Of a DNA stretch of 64,000 bases, positions 1 to 10,598 are shown in pieces (position 1 is the stretch's first letter; every line of letters begins with the position of its first letter). Position numbers and translations under genes: made by a program. Below the pieces are notes generated by a model that saw only the letters and a program-made list of their open reading frames with translations, was not told where the DNA came from and did not search any database. The DNA lies in NCBI RefSeq assembly GCF_023634805.2, contig NZ_CP106881.1, forward strand, positions 930,001-994,000, given 5' to 3'. The DNA comes from Comamonas endophytica (GTDB taxonomy: Bacteria > Pseudomonadota > Gammaproteobacteria > Burkholderiales > Burkholderiaceae_C).

Positions 1-364
1 CCTCTTCGGCGAGGCCGTCGCGGGCCGCGTCCCAGAGGGTCACGCCCACGCCCTGGCCCCAGTGCGAGGGGGCCGCGTAGATGGCCCAGATCTCGCCGGT
101 GGTCGGGCGGGACTTCTCATCGCGCGAGCGGTCGAAGCCGACGAAACCCACGATCTTGTCGCCATCGATGGCAACCTGGACCTGGGGCTCGCAGTATTCG
201 ATGGCTTCGCGCCAGTACGCCTGGCGCTTTTCAACCGACGACATGGATTTCAATTGATCGTCAGGAACCAGCCCTCTATAGGCCTCCAGGGCGGAAGCGG
301 TATGGATCTGTGCAATGGCCTTGGCATCGCGAAGCGTGGCGGGACGAACCTGGAAACTGGACAT
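1..364 (-). CDS. GNAT-family N-acetyltransferase, 3' end outside window
   Basis: The minus-strand reading frame starts at ATG 364 (MSSFQVRPATLRDAKAIAQI) and runs off the left edge, so about 121 N-terminal residues are visible. The opening 'RPATLRDAKAIAQIH' beta-alpha unit and the later 'GEIWAIYAAPSHWGQGVGVTLW' segment (acetyl-CoA pyrophosphate-binding motif A, Q/R-x-x-G-x-G/A form) are typical of GNAT acetyltransferases. Such enzymes transfer acetyl from acetyl-CoA to an amine. The substrate cannot be read from sequence. It stands alone, with about 270 bp of non-coding DNA separating it from the next gene upstream on the map. Confidence 0.8.
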   Translation of the reverse strand, partial: MSSFQVRPATLRDAKAIAQIHTASALEAYRGLVPDDQLKSMSSVEKRQAYWREAIEYCEPQVQVAIDGDKIVGFVGFDRSRDEKSRPTTGEIWAIYAAPSHWGQGVGVTLWDAARDGLAEE

Positions 365-636
365 GGAAATACCGAAACGAAAACAGGTGAAAATGGGGAA
401 AAGCGGAATTGTCACCGCAAACGTTTTTTTGCCCGGAGGCGTGAAGCTGTAGCCATTCACGCAAGTACGGCTGTCCGAAGCATCTTGCCCAGACAAAGCC
501 GATGTGATAACGCCCCATGAAGGGCGGACACCGGCGCCGGCCCGGATCGGACCCGGCAAATCAACGTTCGATGGATGGTGACAAAAATACCTTGCTCGGG
601 CCTGAACCAATGCGAATGACGCAGACTGCACAGACG
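365..636. other. Intergenic region, no gene seen
   Basis: This 272-bp gap lies between the acetyltransferase start and the end of the aldehyde dehydrogenase gene. It is less GC-rich next to the acetyltransferase start, so the promoter of that gene probably lies here, but I cannot point to a convincing -35/-10 pair. I see no RNA gene or convincing terminator. Confidence 0.5.
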
Positions 637-2076
637 CTATGACCAGCGCCGCAACAGTCCCATCAACCGGTCAAGCCGGGGCCCGTAGGGAGGATGGAAC
701 AACGCTCCCAGGGACCAGCGCGACTGCAGCAACACCGACTTCTGGTGGCTGAACCGCAGGAAGCCCTGCTCCCCGTGGTACGCCCCCCAGCCGCTGTCGC
801 CGATCCCGCCAAACGGCAGGTTCTCGTGCGCTACATGCATCAGGGTGTCGTTGACCGTCACCCCGCCGCTGACAGTGCGCCGAAGTATACCGTCCCGCAC
901 ATTTTCATCGCTGCCAAACCAGTACAAGGCCAGGGGCCGGGGTCCGGCATTCAGCGCCGCCACCACGTCGTCCAGGCGCTCGTAGGTGATCACGGGAAGG
1001 ATCGGGCCGAAGATCTCCTCCTGCATCAGCTGCATCTCCGAGGTCGCGCCGAACACCAGCGCCGGCGGCATCTGGCGCTCGGCCGCATCGCTCCATAGGC
1101 TGGCCGCGGCCTCGCCGGGCTGGGCCTGCGCCGCGCCCATGAGCTCGATGCGCGCGCCCAGCGACTGGGCCTGGCGCAGCATCTGGCGCAGCCGCGCCAG
1201 ATGGCGCTTGGTCAGGATCGCGGCGTAGTCGGGGTTGCCGACGATGGTGGGATAGAGCTTCGCCACGGCCTCGCGGTAGGCCTGGGCAAAGGCCTGCTCG
1301 CGTCCGCGCGGCAGCAGCAGGTAGTCGGGCGCGACACAGGTCTGGCCGGCATTGAACAGCTTGCCATGCGCGATCTTCAGCGCGGCATCGGCCAGGTCGC
1401 AGCTCTCGTCGACCAGGCAGGGCGACTTGCCGCCGAGCTCGAGCGTGGTGGGCGTCAGATGCACGGCCGCGGCCTGCGCCACGCGCCGCCCCACGGCCGT
1501 GGAGCCGGTGAACACCAGATGATCGAAAGGCAAGCCGGAGAACTGGGTGGCGACATTGACGTCGCCCTGCACCACGCAGAATTCATCGGGGGCAAAGAAC
1601 TGCGCCACCAGCGCCGCGAGCTGCGCCGAGGTATGCGGCGTGAGCTCGCTGGGCTTGAGCATGACGCGGTTGCCTGCGGCCAGCGCGGTGATGGCCGGCG
1701 CCAGCGCCAGCTGCACGGGATAGTTCCAGGGGGAAATCACGCCCACCACGCCCAGCGGCTGGCGCTCGATGCGCGCGCGCGCCGGCAGCAGGTACAGCGG
1801 CGTGCGCACGCGCTGCGGCCGCATCCAGCGCGCGAGCCGGCGCAGGCACTGGTTCAGCAGATTGCGCAGCACCAGCAGATCCGCGACCTCGGTCAGCCGC
1901 GGCGAGCGCATGCCGAAGTCGGCCTGCACCGCGGCCGCCAGGACCGACCCATGTTCATCCAGCATCTTGCGCATGCGCAGCAGACGCTCGCGCCGCACCA
2001 GCAGCGGTACCTCGACCTGGGACCGGCTGGCTTGGTGCTGGGCTTCGAACAAACGATGGAGATCGGCTGGATTCAT
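637..2076 (-). CDS. Aldehyde dehydrogenase family protein, coniferyl-aldehyde-dehydrogenase-like
   Basis: An NAD(P)+-dependent aldehyde dehydrogenase of about 479 aa starting at ATG 2076 (MNPADLHRLFEAQ); a GTG lies one codon upstream. All catalytic landmarks are present: the PWNYP oxyanion-hole Asn near 118, the NAD-binding 'FTGSTAVGR' near 190, general-base Glu near 213 in 'LELGGKSP', and nucleophile Cys near 247 in 'NAGQTCVAPDY'. The short N-terminus and the C-terminal 'SGGVTVNDTLMHVAHENLPFGG' stretch resemble the coniferyl aldehyde dehydrogenase / class-3-like subgroup, which oxidises aromatic or medium-chain aldehydes to acids. The exact substrate is inferred only from subgroup similarity. 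No obvious partner genes are adjacent. Confidence 0.85.
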   Translation of the reverse strand: MNPADLHRLFEAQHQASRSQVEVPLLVRRERLLRMRKMLDEHGSVLAAAVQADFGMRSPRLTEVADLLVLRNLLNQCLRRLARWMRPQRVRTPLYLLPARARIERQPLGVVGVISPWNYPVQLALAPAITALAAGNRVMLKPSELTPHTSAQLAALVAQFFAPDEFCVVQGDVNVATQFSGLPFDHLVFTGSTAVGRRVAQAAAVHLTPTTLELGGKSPCLVDESCDLADAALKIAHGKLFNAGQTCVAPDYLLLPRGREQAFAQAYREAVAKLYPTIVGNPDYAAILTKRHLARLRQMLRQAQSLGARIELMGAAQAQPGEAAASLWSDAAERQMPPALVFGATSEMQLMQEEIFGPILPVITYERLDDVVAALNAGPRPLALYWFGSDENVRDGILRRTVSGGVTVNDTLMHVAHENLPFGGIGDSGWGAYHGEQGFLRFSHQKSVLLQSRWSLGALFHPPYGPRLDRLMGLLRRWS

Positions 2077-2136
2077 CACAATTCACAAAAACGGCAACCG
2101 GACACCCTCATCGCCCCACCCCAACGCAGCGGCACA

Positions 2137-2481
2137 TCAATGCTCGCGGACCTCACGCGGTTGCACGTCGACGACTTCGGCATTGCTGCGCAGGAAGCCG
2201 CCGCGATGGCGCGGAGTCTCCTCTTCGGCCTTGGCATCTGCACCTGAAGCAGGCCAGGCGGCACGCGAGCGGTAGACCGAGCTCCAGGCCGCACGCGGAT
2301 TCACGCCCATGACCCAGGGTGCGACCGGCCGGCCGGTGAGCCTGGCCCACAGCGCACGCGCGCCCCAGACCAGGGCCAGCAGGCTGGCAGCCGCCAGCAG
2401 GCACAGGAAGAACACGGTCGCGGCAACCAGCATGACCAGGCGCAGCGACCAGCGCACCAGCAGGGTCAGGAAATCATTCAA
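2137..2481 (-). CDS. Small hypothetical membrane protein
   Basis: A 114-aa protein of unknown function. Residues about 8-45 are strongly hydrophobic (one or two membrane segments) and the C-terminal half is polar and charged, so it is probably an inner-membrane protein with a soluble tail. The reading frame opens at TTG 2481 after an AAAGG Shine-Dalgarno; the nearby ATG at 2477 is out of frame, so TTG is the only sensible start. It lies directly downstream of clpB on the same strand with a 29-bp gap, so it may be cotranscribed with it. I recognise no characterised family. Confidence 0.6.
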   Translation of the reverse strand: MNDFLTLLVRWSLRLVMLVAATVFFLCLLAAASLLALVWGARALWARLTGRPVAPWVMGVNPRAAWSSVYRSRAAWPASGADAKAEEETPRHRGGFLRSNAEVVDVQPREVREH

Positions 2482-2510
2482 AACTCAGCCTTTCTCGCGG
2501 CCCGGAATTC

Positions 2511-5114
<2,604 letters not shown>

Positions 5115-5141
5115 GGCGGGAAAACCTCCGAATTGCTCCAC

Positions 5142-5170
5142 AGGTGGGGCATGTCGCTGCCCATTTCAAG
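5142..5170 (-). promoter_or_regulatory. Candidate sigma-32 (heat-shock) promoter of clpB
   Basis: Read on the minus strand, CTTGAAA (5170-5164) is followed 15 nt later by CCCCACCT (5149-5142). This is close to the sigma-32 consensus CTTGAA, 13-15 nt spacer, CCCCATnT. Transcription would start around 5136, giving a leader of about 20 nt that contains the clpB ribosome-binding site. The position and gene identity make it convincing, but it has not been tested. Confidence 0.65.
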
Positions 5171-5227
5171 CCAAAGAGGCGCATCCCGCTGCCAGACAAG
5201 GGCGCAACCGCGCGCCCTGCGCCGCGT

Positions 5228-5698
5228 TCAGGCGCCAGCTTGCCAGCGCGCCAGCGCGGCGTCGTCCGAAACCCGCGCGTCCACCCAGCGCGCGCCCTCG
5301 GGCGTCTGCTCCTTCTTCCAGAATGGCGCCTGGGTCTTGAGGTAATCCATGATGAACTCGCAGGCCTGGAAAGACGCGCCGCGGTGCGCCGCGCTCACGG
5401 CCACGAACACGATCTGGTCCAGCGGCTGCAGCAGGCCCACGCGGTGGATCACGCGCGCGCCGTGGATGCCGAAGCGCTCCACGGCCTGGTCGACGATCGC
5501 CGCGATCGAAGCCTCGGTCATGCCCGGATAGTGCTCGAGCTCCATCGACGCCACCTCATCGCCTTCGTTGCGGTCGCGCACGCAGCCGACGAAGCAGCAG
5601 ACCGCCCCCACGCGTGCGTCAGACGCGCGCAAGGCGGCCAGCTCGGCGCTGGTGTCGAAATCCGCGGTCTGCACCGCGACATGCCGCATGACCCTCAT
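5228..5698 (-). CDS. moaE: Molybdopterin synthase catalytic subunit MoaE
   Basis: The large subunit of MPT synthase, which inserts two sulfurs delivered as MoaD thiocarboxylate into precursor Z (cPMP) to make molybdopterin. The 156-aa product contains the MoaE signatures 'GAVCCFVGCVRDRNEGDEV', 'LEHYPGMTE', 'RVIHRVG' and the catalytic 'FIMDYLKTQAPFWKKE' lysine motif near the C-terminus. The start at 5698 overlaps the stop of the upstream small gene by four bases (ATGA), suggesting translational coupling; a second in-frame ATG at 5689 preceded by GAGGG is an alternative. Its partner moaD is 1.4 kb away, separated by accessory sequence. Confidence 0.95.
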   Translation of the reverse strand: MRVMRHVAVQTADFDTSAELAALRASDARVGAVCCFVGCVRDRNEGDEVASMELEHYPGMTEASIAAIVDQAVERFGIHGARVIHRVGLLQPLDQIVFVAVSAAHRGASFQACEFIMDYLKTQAPFWKKEQTPEGARWVDARVSDDAALARWQAGA

Positions 5699-5925
5699 GG
5701 TGCACGGTGCAGCCGCGGGGCCGACAATAGCGCCAGCTCTTCCTCGACCACGGTGGCCAGCTGGCGGTTTTCCTTGTTGTCCGGCAGGCCCTTGACCAGG
5801 ACCTGCAGGCGCTTGAGATCGGCCACCGTCGGCGCCACCTTGATCTGTGCCGATGCGGCGCCGGCATTGCCCGCGCGGATCAGGCCAAACACCTTGTTGG
5901 CCCATTCGTTCTTGTTGTGCGCCAT
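5695..5925 (-). CDS. Hypothetical small protein coupled to moaE
   Basis: A 76-aa, lysine- and alanine-rich, probably helical cytoplasmic protein (MAHNKNEWANKVFGLIRAG...). It has no membrane segment, signal peptide or motif that I recognise. Its stop codon overlaps the moaE start by four bases, so the two are probably translated from one message, but no role in molybdenum cofactor synthesis can be read from the sequence. The start ATG 5925 opens the frame directly after a GC-rich stretch. The coding assignment rests on the overlap and a coherent, non-repetitive composition. Confidence 0.6.
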   Translation of the reverse strand: MAHNKNEWANKVFGLIRAGNAGAASAQIKVAPTVADLKRLQVLVKGLPDNKENRQLATVVEEELALLSAPRLHRAP

Positions 5926-5994
5926 GGCGCCCTCTCGTAGTCAAAACGCAAATGCGCTTTTCGTTAGCATTGGCGCGTACTTTACCCCCCTCCC

Positions 5995-6249
5995 ATGGCC
6001 ACTCTTGCAATCACCACCAGCCACTACAAGCTTTTCCCGTCGCCGCGCAACCTGCACCGCGTGGTGTTCGAGTACGAAGTCTTCGTGCCCCACCCCTATG
6101 CGCTGATCGACCTGCCGAGCTTCGAGCTCAAGGGCAAGCACAGCCTGTTTGCCGCCTGCCGGCTCAAGGACGGAAAGATGGGACAGCTCGTGACCTTCGA
6201 GCTCGTGGATGACGCCATCCACTTCGAGAAAAATTTCACGCCCGACTGA
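5995..6249 (+). CDS. Hypothetical small protein
   Basis: An 84-aa protein (MATLAITTSHYKLFPSPRNL...) with a high proportion of aromatic and charged residues and a pattern of alternating hydrophobics suggesting beta strands. There is no signal peptide or membrane segment. It is divergent from the moaE-linked gene, with about 70 bp between the two starts that must hold both promoters, and is followed after 4 bp by a second small gene, so the pair is probably one operon. The family is not recognised. Confidence 0.6.
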   Translation: MATLAITTSHYKLFPSPRNLHRVVFEYEVFVPHPYALIDLPSFELKGKHSLFAACRLKDGKMGQLVTFELVDDAIHFEKNFTPD

Positions 6250-6253
6250 GCCC

Positions 6254-6583
6254 ATGTCCGAAGGCAACCAACTGACCGTGGCGCCGAGCTTCGCGGCGCT
6301 CTACGCCGACCGCAGCGGCCGCCTGCGCACGCCAGCCGCCGAAGTGCTGGCACGCTACGAGCTCTGCGAAGACCTCGCCAGCCATCTGGTGGAGCAGGCG
6401 CAGATCCTCTATCACCGCGAGGCGCCTTCCGAGGCTGGCGTGCTGCTGGGGATCCATGCCGGACTGCGCGCGGACGACACGCTGCTCAATGCCGCCGAAG
6501 CGGGGTGGGTGGTGCAGAGGCTGGCGGAAATGCTGGAGTGGAAATGTCCGGCGTTGGGGGATGATGAGGGTGCGCAGGGATGA
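6254..6583 (+). CDS. Hypothetical small protein
   Basis: A 109-aa acidic protein, predicted mainly helical (MSEGNQLTVAPSFAALYADRSG...). The start ATG 6254 lies 4 bp after the stop of the preceding small gene, which argues for one transcription unit and excludes the longer in-frame extension that overlaps that gene. No conserved motif is recognised. A REP-like inverted repeat follows its 3' end. Confidence 0.6.
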   Translation: MSEGNQLTVAPSFAALYADRSGRLRTPAAEVLARYELCEDLASHLVEQAQILYHREAPSEAGVLLGIHAGLRADDTLLNAAEAGWVVQRLAEMLEWKCPALGDDEGAQG

Positions 6584-6607
6584 AGTTGACCGGGGTTCTA
6601 TAGGACT

Positions 6608-6755
6608 GGCCGTCCATCCTTCGACAGGCTCAGGACGAACGGTTAAATACCGGCGCGTCTGCTTTGGTAGTACGTTCGCCCTGATCAAGCGGTTGAATAC
6701 TGCGCGCCTGCTTTGGTATTCCCGTTCGTCCTGAGCTTGTCGAAGGATGAGCGGC
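6608..6755. repeat. REP-like inverted repeat, copy 1 (two arms)
   Basis: The left arm at 6608-6642 and the right arm at 6722-6755 are near-perfect inverted copies of a ~35-nt element with core CCTTCGACAGGCTCAGGACG. Between them lie two imperfect direct copies of a ~50-nt stretch sharing 'CTGCTTTGGTA'. Related elements recur at 16861-16972 and 39627-39676 in this window. It sits at the 3' ends of convergent genes, a usual place for such palindromes. Confidence 0.8.
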
Positions 6756-6780
6756 CTGTCCTCAAGTTCTGATCACAGCT

Positions 6781-7092
6781 TCACCCCTGCCCCGCCCCCG
6801 CCAGCCGATTCAACATCCTCTGCACCTGCCCATGCGTCCATTCCCCTCCCCGCGCCGCAGCAATCCCGCGCCGGTTGAGCTCGGCCGCCATCTCCCGATG
6901 CGTCATCCCCAGCGCCTGTAGTTCCGCAAATACCGGCTGCTGAAGCCGAGCAAACGCATCGGCCGAAGCCGTGCGCTTCTCCAGCGTCGCCTGCAGATTG
7001 CGCGCCCCGGCGCTGCCCAGCACCACGCCGCGCGCCTTGGCCTGGGCCAGGGCGGCGCGGGTGCGCTCGCTCACGGTGGAATCCTTGGCCAT
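6781..7092 (-). CDS. Stand-alone C-terminal domain of a serine recombinase (resolvase family)
   Basis: A 103-aa protein matching only the part of serine recombinases that follows the catalytic domain: 'SERTRAALAQAKARGVVLGS' corresponds to the end of the long E helix, and 'MTHREMAAELNRRGIAAARGGEWTHGQVQRMLNRL' to the helix-turn-helix DNA-binding region. The N-terminal catalytic domain with the active-site serine is absent, so it cannot recombine DNA by itself. It is either a remnant of an excised element or a recruited DNA-binding protein. An ATG 2 nt after the moaD stop, with GGAGG about 6 nt upstream inside the moaD end, suggests it is translated as the last gene of the moe operon. Confidence 0.7.
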   Translation of the reverse strand: MAKDSTVSERTRAALAQAKARGVVLGSAGARNLQATLEKRTASADAFARLQQPVFAELQALGMTHREMAAELNRRGIAAARGGEWTHGQVQRMLNRLAGAGQG

Positions 7093-7094
7093 GC

Positions 7095-7358
7095 TCAGCC
7101 TCCGGTAACGGGCGGAAAGAACGCGACCTCGTCCCCTTGGGCCAGCGCCGCGGACTCATCGCTGAGCAGCTGGTTGTGCGCCATGCGCACCGCCTTGCCG
7201 CGCGCCAGCGCCTGGGCGTACGCGCCACCGCGCGCGATCAGTTCGTCGCGCAGCGCGCCCAGCGTGCTCGCCGTGGTGCTGCAGCTTTCGCTGCCAGTGC
7301 CCAGCGCTTCGCGGATCGAGGCGAAATAACGCACGTTGATGTTGATTGCAGTGTTCAT
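7095..7358 (-). CDS. moaD: Molybdopterin synthase sulfur-carrier subunit MoaD
   Basis: A ubiquitin-like sulfur carrier of 87 aa ending in the Gly-Gly tail that is adenylated and thiocarboxylated before donating sulfur to MoaE. Visible features are 'INVRYFASIREALG' at the N-terminus and 'DEVAFFPPVTGG' at the C-terminus. The start at 7358 overlaps the moeA stop by four bases (ATGA), typical of translational coupling. The expected next gene, moaE, is displaced 1.4 kb downstream. Confidence 0.95.
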   Translation of the reverse strand: MNTAININVRYFASIREALGTGSESCSTTASTLGALRDELIARGGAYAQALARGKAVRMAHNQLLSDESAALAQGDEVAFFPPVTGG

Positions 7359-8575
7359 GCCAGCAGATCCGCAAAGGACAGGAAACGCACCGTATCGCCG
7401 CGCGCAATCGCGTTGTCCGGCGGGTTGTCGACCACGCCATTGCCCCAGGCCGCCGAGGTCAGCAGGTTCGAGGTCTGGTTGCGGAACAGCTCCAGTCCGC
7501 CCGCCTCGTTGTAGCGCACGCGCAGGAATTCGCGCCGGCGGTCGCCGCGCGGCCAGTCGAAGTCGGCGCGCGCCGCGATGCCGCGCGGCGCCACGTCGGC
7601 CACGCCCTGCAGGCGCAGCAGGAACGGACGCACCAGCAGCAAGAAGGTGACAAAGCTCGACACCGGATTGCCCGGCAGCCCCATGAAATGCGCCTCGCCC
7701 ACGCGGCCATAGGCAAAGGGCTTGCCCGGCTTGATGGCGATTTTCCACAGATCGAGCCGGCCCAGCTGCTCGACCGCGGGCTTGATATGGTCTTCCTCGC
7801 CCACCGACACACCGCCGCTGGTCAGGATCAGATCATGCGCGCCGGCCGCATCGCGCAGCGCCGCCAGCGTCGCCTCACGCTCATCGGGCACGATTCCCAG
7901 ATCGGTGACCTCGCAGCCCAGGCGCTGCAGCATCGCGCGCAGGAAAAAGCGGTTGCTGTTGTAGATCGCGCCGGGAGGCATGTCTTCGGGGCGCACGCTG
8001 CCGGGCATGACCAGCTCGTCGCCCGTCGAGAACAGCGCCACGCGCGGACGCCGTGCGACTTCGAGCTGCGCCAGGCCGATGCTGGCTGCCAACCCGAGCT
8101 CGGCTGGGGTGAGCCGCGTGCCGGCTTCGAGCACCACCGCGCCGCGCACGATGTCGTCGCCCGCGCGGCGCACCCATTGGCCGGCTTTGGGCACGCTGTG
8201 GATGCGCACCTGCCCGTTCTCCAGCGCCTCGCAGTCCTCCTGCATCACCACCGCATCGGCGCCCGCGGGCAGCGGCGCGCCGGTGAAGATGCGCGCGGCG
8301 CTGGCCGGCGCCAGCGGCTGGCCCATCTGGCCTGCGGCAATGCGCTGCGATACCGGCAGCAGCGTGCCGCTGGCGGCCACATCGCAGCTGCGCACGGCAT
8401 AGCCGTCCATCGCGCTGTTGTCGTGCGGCGGCACCTGCAGCGGCGACACCGCCTGCGCCAGCAGCACCCGGCCGTCGGCATCGAAGGTGCTGACCTGCTC
8501 GCTGCCCGCAAGCGGCTGCGCCTGGGCCAGCAGCGAGGCCAGCGCGGAATCAAGGGAAGTCAGGGAATCGCGCAT
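7355..8575 (-). CDS. moeA: Molybdopterin molybdenumtransferase MoeA
   Basis: Catalyses insertion of molybdate into adenylylated molybdopterin to form the molybdenum cofactor. The 406-aa product contains the MoeA/MPTbdg core: 'PPHDNSAMDGYAVRS', 'ARIFTGAPLPAGADAVVMQED', 'TSGGVSVGEEDHIK' and the late 'GLPGNPVSSFVTF'. The start at 8575 (MRDSLTSLDSALA) is chosen because it lies 1 nt from the mobB stop, whereas the in-frame extension to 8620 would overlap mobB. It sits in the operon mobB-moeA-moaD. Confidence 0.95.
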   Translation of the reverse strand: MRDSLTSLDSALASLLAQAQPLAGSEQVSTFDADGRVLLAQAVSPLQVPPHDNSAMDGYAVRSCDVAASGTLLPVSQRIAAGQMGQPLAPASAARIFTGAPLPAGADAVVMQEDCEALENGQVRIHSVPKAGQWVRRAGDDIVRGAVVLEAGTRLTPAELGLAASIGLAQLEVARRPRVALFSTGDELVMPGSVRPEDMPPGAIYNSNRFFLRAMLQRLGCEVTDLGIVPDEREATLAALRDAAGAHDLILTSGGVSVGEEDHIKPAVEQLGRLDLWKIAIKPGKPFAYGRVGEAHFMGLPGNPVSSFVTFLLLVRPFLLRLQGVADVAPRGIAARADFDWPRGDRRREFLRVRYNEAGGLELFRNQTSNLLTSAAWGNGVVDNPPDNAIARGDTVRFLSFADLLA

Positions 8576-8576
8576 A

Positions 8577-9131
8577 TCAGCTTTCTTGGTGTGGATGCCG
8601 GTATTCGAAGCGTGCGCCATCGGCCAGCAGCCATTCGGCCACGGCCCCGGGCTGGTTCAGATCCAGCAGCGGCAGCTGCGCGGGCACCGCCGCGGGGAGC
8701 AGCGCGGGATCGTCGGTCGCCAGCGCCAGCACGCCAGGGTCCCCGGTGCAGCGCAGGGGACGGGCTTCCTCGCCCGCCGCGGGTGCGCGCCAGACCTCGA
8801 TCTTCGGCAGATCGCCGTGCTTGAAGCCCTCGACCAGCACCCAGTCCACGCCCGCATCGAGCTCGGCAAGCATCGCATGGATGTCCGGCGCGCCGGGCTG
8901 CTCGAATTCGCGCATCAATGCCAGACGCTGGTCCGACACCACCAGCACCTCGAAGGCACCGGCCTGGCGGTGGCGCCAGCTGTCCTTGCCCGGCCGGTCG
9001 ACGTCGAAGCGGTGGTGCGCATGCTTGACCACGGAGACGCGCAGGCCACGCGCGCGCAGCAGCGCAATGACCTGCTCGACCAGCGTGGTCTTGCCCGCAC
9101 CCGAATAGCCCGCAAAGCCAACCACCTTCAT
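8577..9131 (-). CDS. mobB: Molybdopterin-guanine dinucleotide biosynthesis adaptor MobB
   Basis: A P-loop GTP-binding protein that assists MobA in forming the guanine dinucleotide form of the molybdenum cofactor. The 184-aa sequence begins MKVVGFAGYSGAGKTTL, with Walker A GYSGAGKT at residues 8-15, followed by 'VSVVKHAHHRFDVDRPGKDSW', the MobB signature. The start at 9131 excludes an upstream extension of no family similarity. It is followed immediately by moeA and preceded after 25 bp by thrC on the same strand. Confidence 0.93.
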   Translation of the reverse strand: MKVVGFAGYSGAGKTTLVEQVIALLRARGLRVSVVKHAHHRFDVDRPGKDSWRHRQAGAFEVLVVSDQRLALMREFEQPGAPDIHAMLAELDAGVDWVLVEGFKHGDLPKIEVWRAPAAGEEARPLRCTGDPGVLALATDDPALLPAAVPAQLPLLDLNQPGAVAEWLLADGARFEYRHPHQES

Positions 9132-9156
9132 GGCAGGCTCCGGCCTTGCAATCGCA

Positions 9157-10587
9157 TCAGGCCGCGTCGCAGTGTTTTGCGATGTAAGCCTTGACCTGCT
9201 CCACATCGGCAGGCATGCGCTGCACGCGTTTCGGCAAGTCCTCGATGCCGATGAACTTCGCCGGGCGCTCGGGCAGGTGGCCCAGCGCCTCCTGGATGGT
9301 CTCGGCGAACTTGATCGGCAGCGCGGTCTCCAGCACGATCATCGGCTCTTTGCCCATGTGCTCGCGCGCCACCTTGACGCCGTCGGCGGTGTGCGTGTCG
9401 ATCACCATGCCGAAGCGCTCGGCGACATCGCGGATCGTCGCCAGACGGTCGGCATGGGTGCTCTTGCCGCTGACGAAGCCGTAGTGCGCTGCGGCCTGGG
9501 CGAACAGCGGATCGGCGCTCAGGTCGAAGAAGCCGTCGCGCGCCACGCCTTCGGCGAACAGCTGGCGCGTGCGCTCGGCGTCGCGCCCCAGCAGGTCGAA
9601 CACGAAGCGCTCGAAATTGCTGGCCTTGCTGATGTCCATCGACGGGCTCGAGGTCTCGTAGGTGTGGGCGCTGCCGCGCACGCGGTAGACGCCGGTGCGG
9701 AAGAACTCGTCGAGCACATCGTTCTCGTTGGTTGCCACCACCAGCTTCGCGATCGGCAGGCCCATCTGGCGCGCCACGTGGCCCGCGCAGACATTGCCGA
9801 AGTTGCCGCTGGGCACGCTGAAGCTGACCTTCTGGTCGTCGCTCTGCGTCGCCTGCAGGTACCCGGCGAAGTAATACACCACCTGGGCCAGCAGCCGCGC
9901 CCAGTTGATCGAGTTGACGGTGCCGATCTTGTAGCGCGCCTTGAACGCATGGTCGCCCGAGACCGCCTTGACGATGTCCTGGCAGTCGTCGAACACGCCC
10001 TCGATGGCGATGTTGTGGATATTCTCGTCCTGCAGGCTGAACATCTGCGCCTGCTGGAAGGCGCTCATGCGGCCGTGCGGGCTGGTCATGAAGACGCGCA
10101 CGCCCTGCTTGCCGCGCATCGCGTATTCGGCGGCGCTGCCGGTGTCGCCGCTGGTCGCGCCCAGGATGTTGAGCGTCTCGCCGCGGCGGCCCAGTTCGTA
10201 CTCGAACAGGTTGCCCAGCAGCTGCATGGCCATGTCCTTGAAGGCCAGCGTCGGGCCATTGGACAGGGCCTCGAGCCACAGTCCATCCTCGACATGGCGC
10301 AGCGGCACGATCTCGCCGGTGCCGAAGACCTCGGCCGTATAGGTCTTGGCGCACAGCGCGCGCAGGTCCTCGGCCGGGATGTCGTCGATGTACAGCGACA
10401 GGATGCGGAACGCAAGCTCGGCATAGCCCTGCTCGTGGTAGACGCGGCGCAGCTCGCCGAGCTGGGCCGCATCGATCTGCGGATAGTGCTCGGGCAGGTA
10501 CAGGCCGCCATCGGGCGCCAGGCCCTCGAGCAGGATGTCGCAGAAGCGCTTGCGCTCGGGATAGCCGCGGGTGGAGAGGTACAGCAT
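9157..10587 (-). CDS. thrC: Threonine synthase
   Basis: A PLP enzyme converting O-phosphohomoserine to threonine, the last step of the threonine pathway. The 476-aa sequence begins MLYLSTRGYPERKRFCDILLEG and carries the PLP-lysine motif 'GPTLAFKDMAMQ' (Lys117) and the 'LGATSGDTGSAAEYAMRGK' cofactor phosphate loop. It follows hom with an 11-bp gap on the same strand, so hom-thrC form one unit probably continuing into mobB. Homoserine kinase (thrB) is not in the window. Confidence 0.97.
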   Translation of the reverse strand: MLYLSTRGYPERKRFCDILLEGLAPDGGLYLPEHYPQIDAAQLGELRRVYHEQGYAELAFRILSLYIDDIPAEDLRALCAKTYTAEVFGTGEIVPLRHVEDGLWLEALSNGPTLAFKDMAMQLLGNLFEYELGRRGETLNILGATSGDTGSAAEYAMRGKQGVRVFMTSPHGRMSAFQQAQMFSLQDENIHNIAIEGVFDDCQDIVKAVSGDHAFKARYKIGTVNSINWARLLAQVVYYFAGYLQATQSDDQKVSFSVPSGNFGNVCAGHVARQMGLPIAKLVVATNENDVLDEFFRTGVYRVRGSAHTYETSSPSMDISKASNFERFVFDLLGRDAERTRQLFAEGVARDGFFDLSADPLFAQAAAHYGFVSGKSTHADRLATIRDVAERFGMVIDTHTADGVKVAREHMGKEPMIVLETALPIKFAETIQEALGHLPERPAKFIGIEDLPKRVQRMPADVEQVKAYIAKHCDAA

Positions 10588-10598
10588 GGGCGGGGCCT

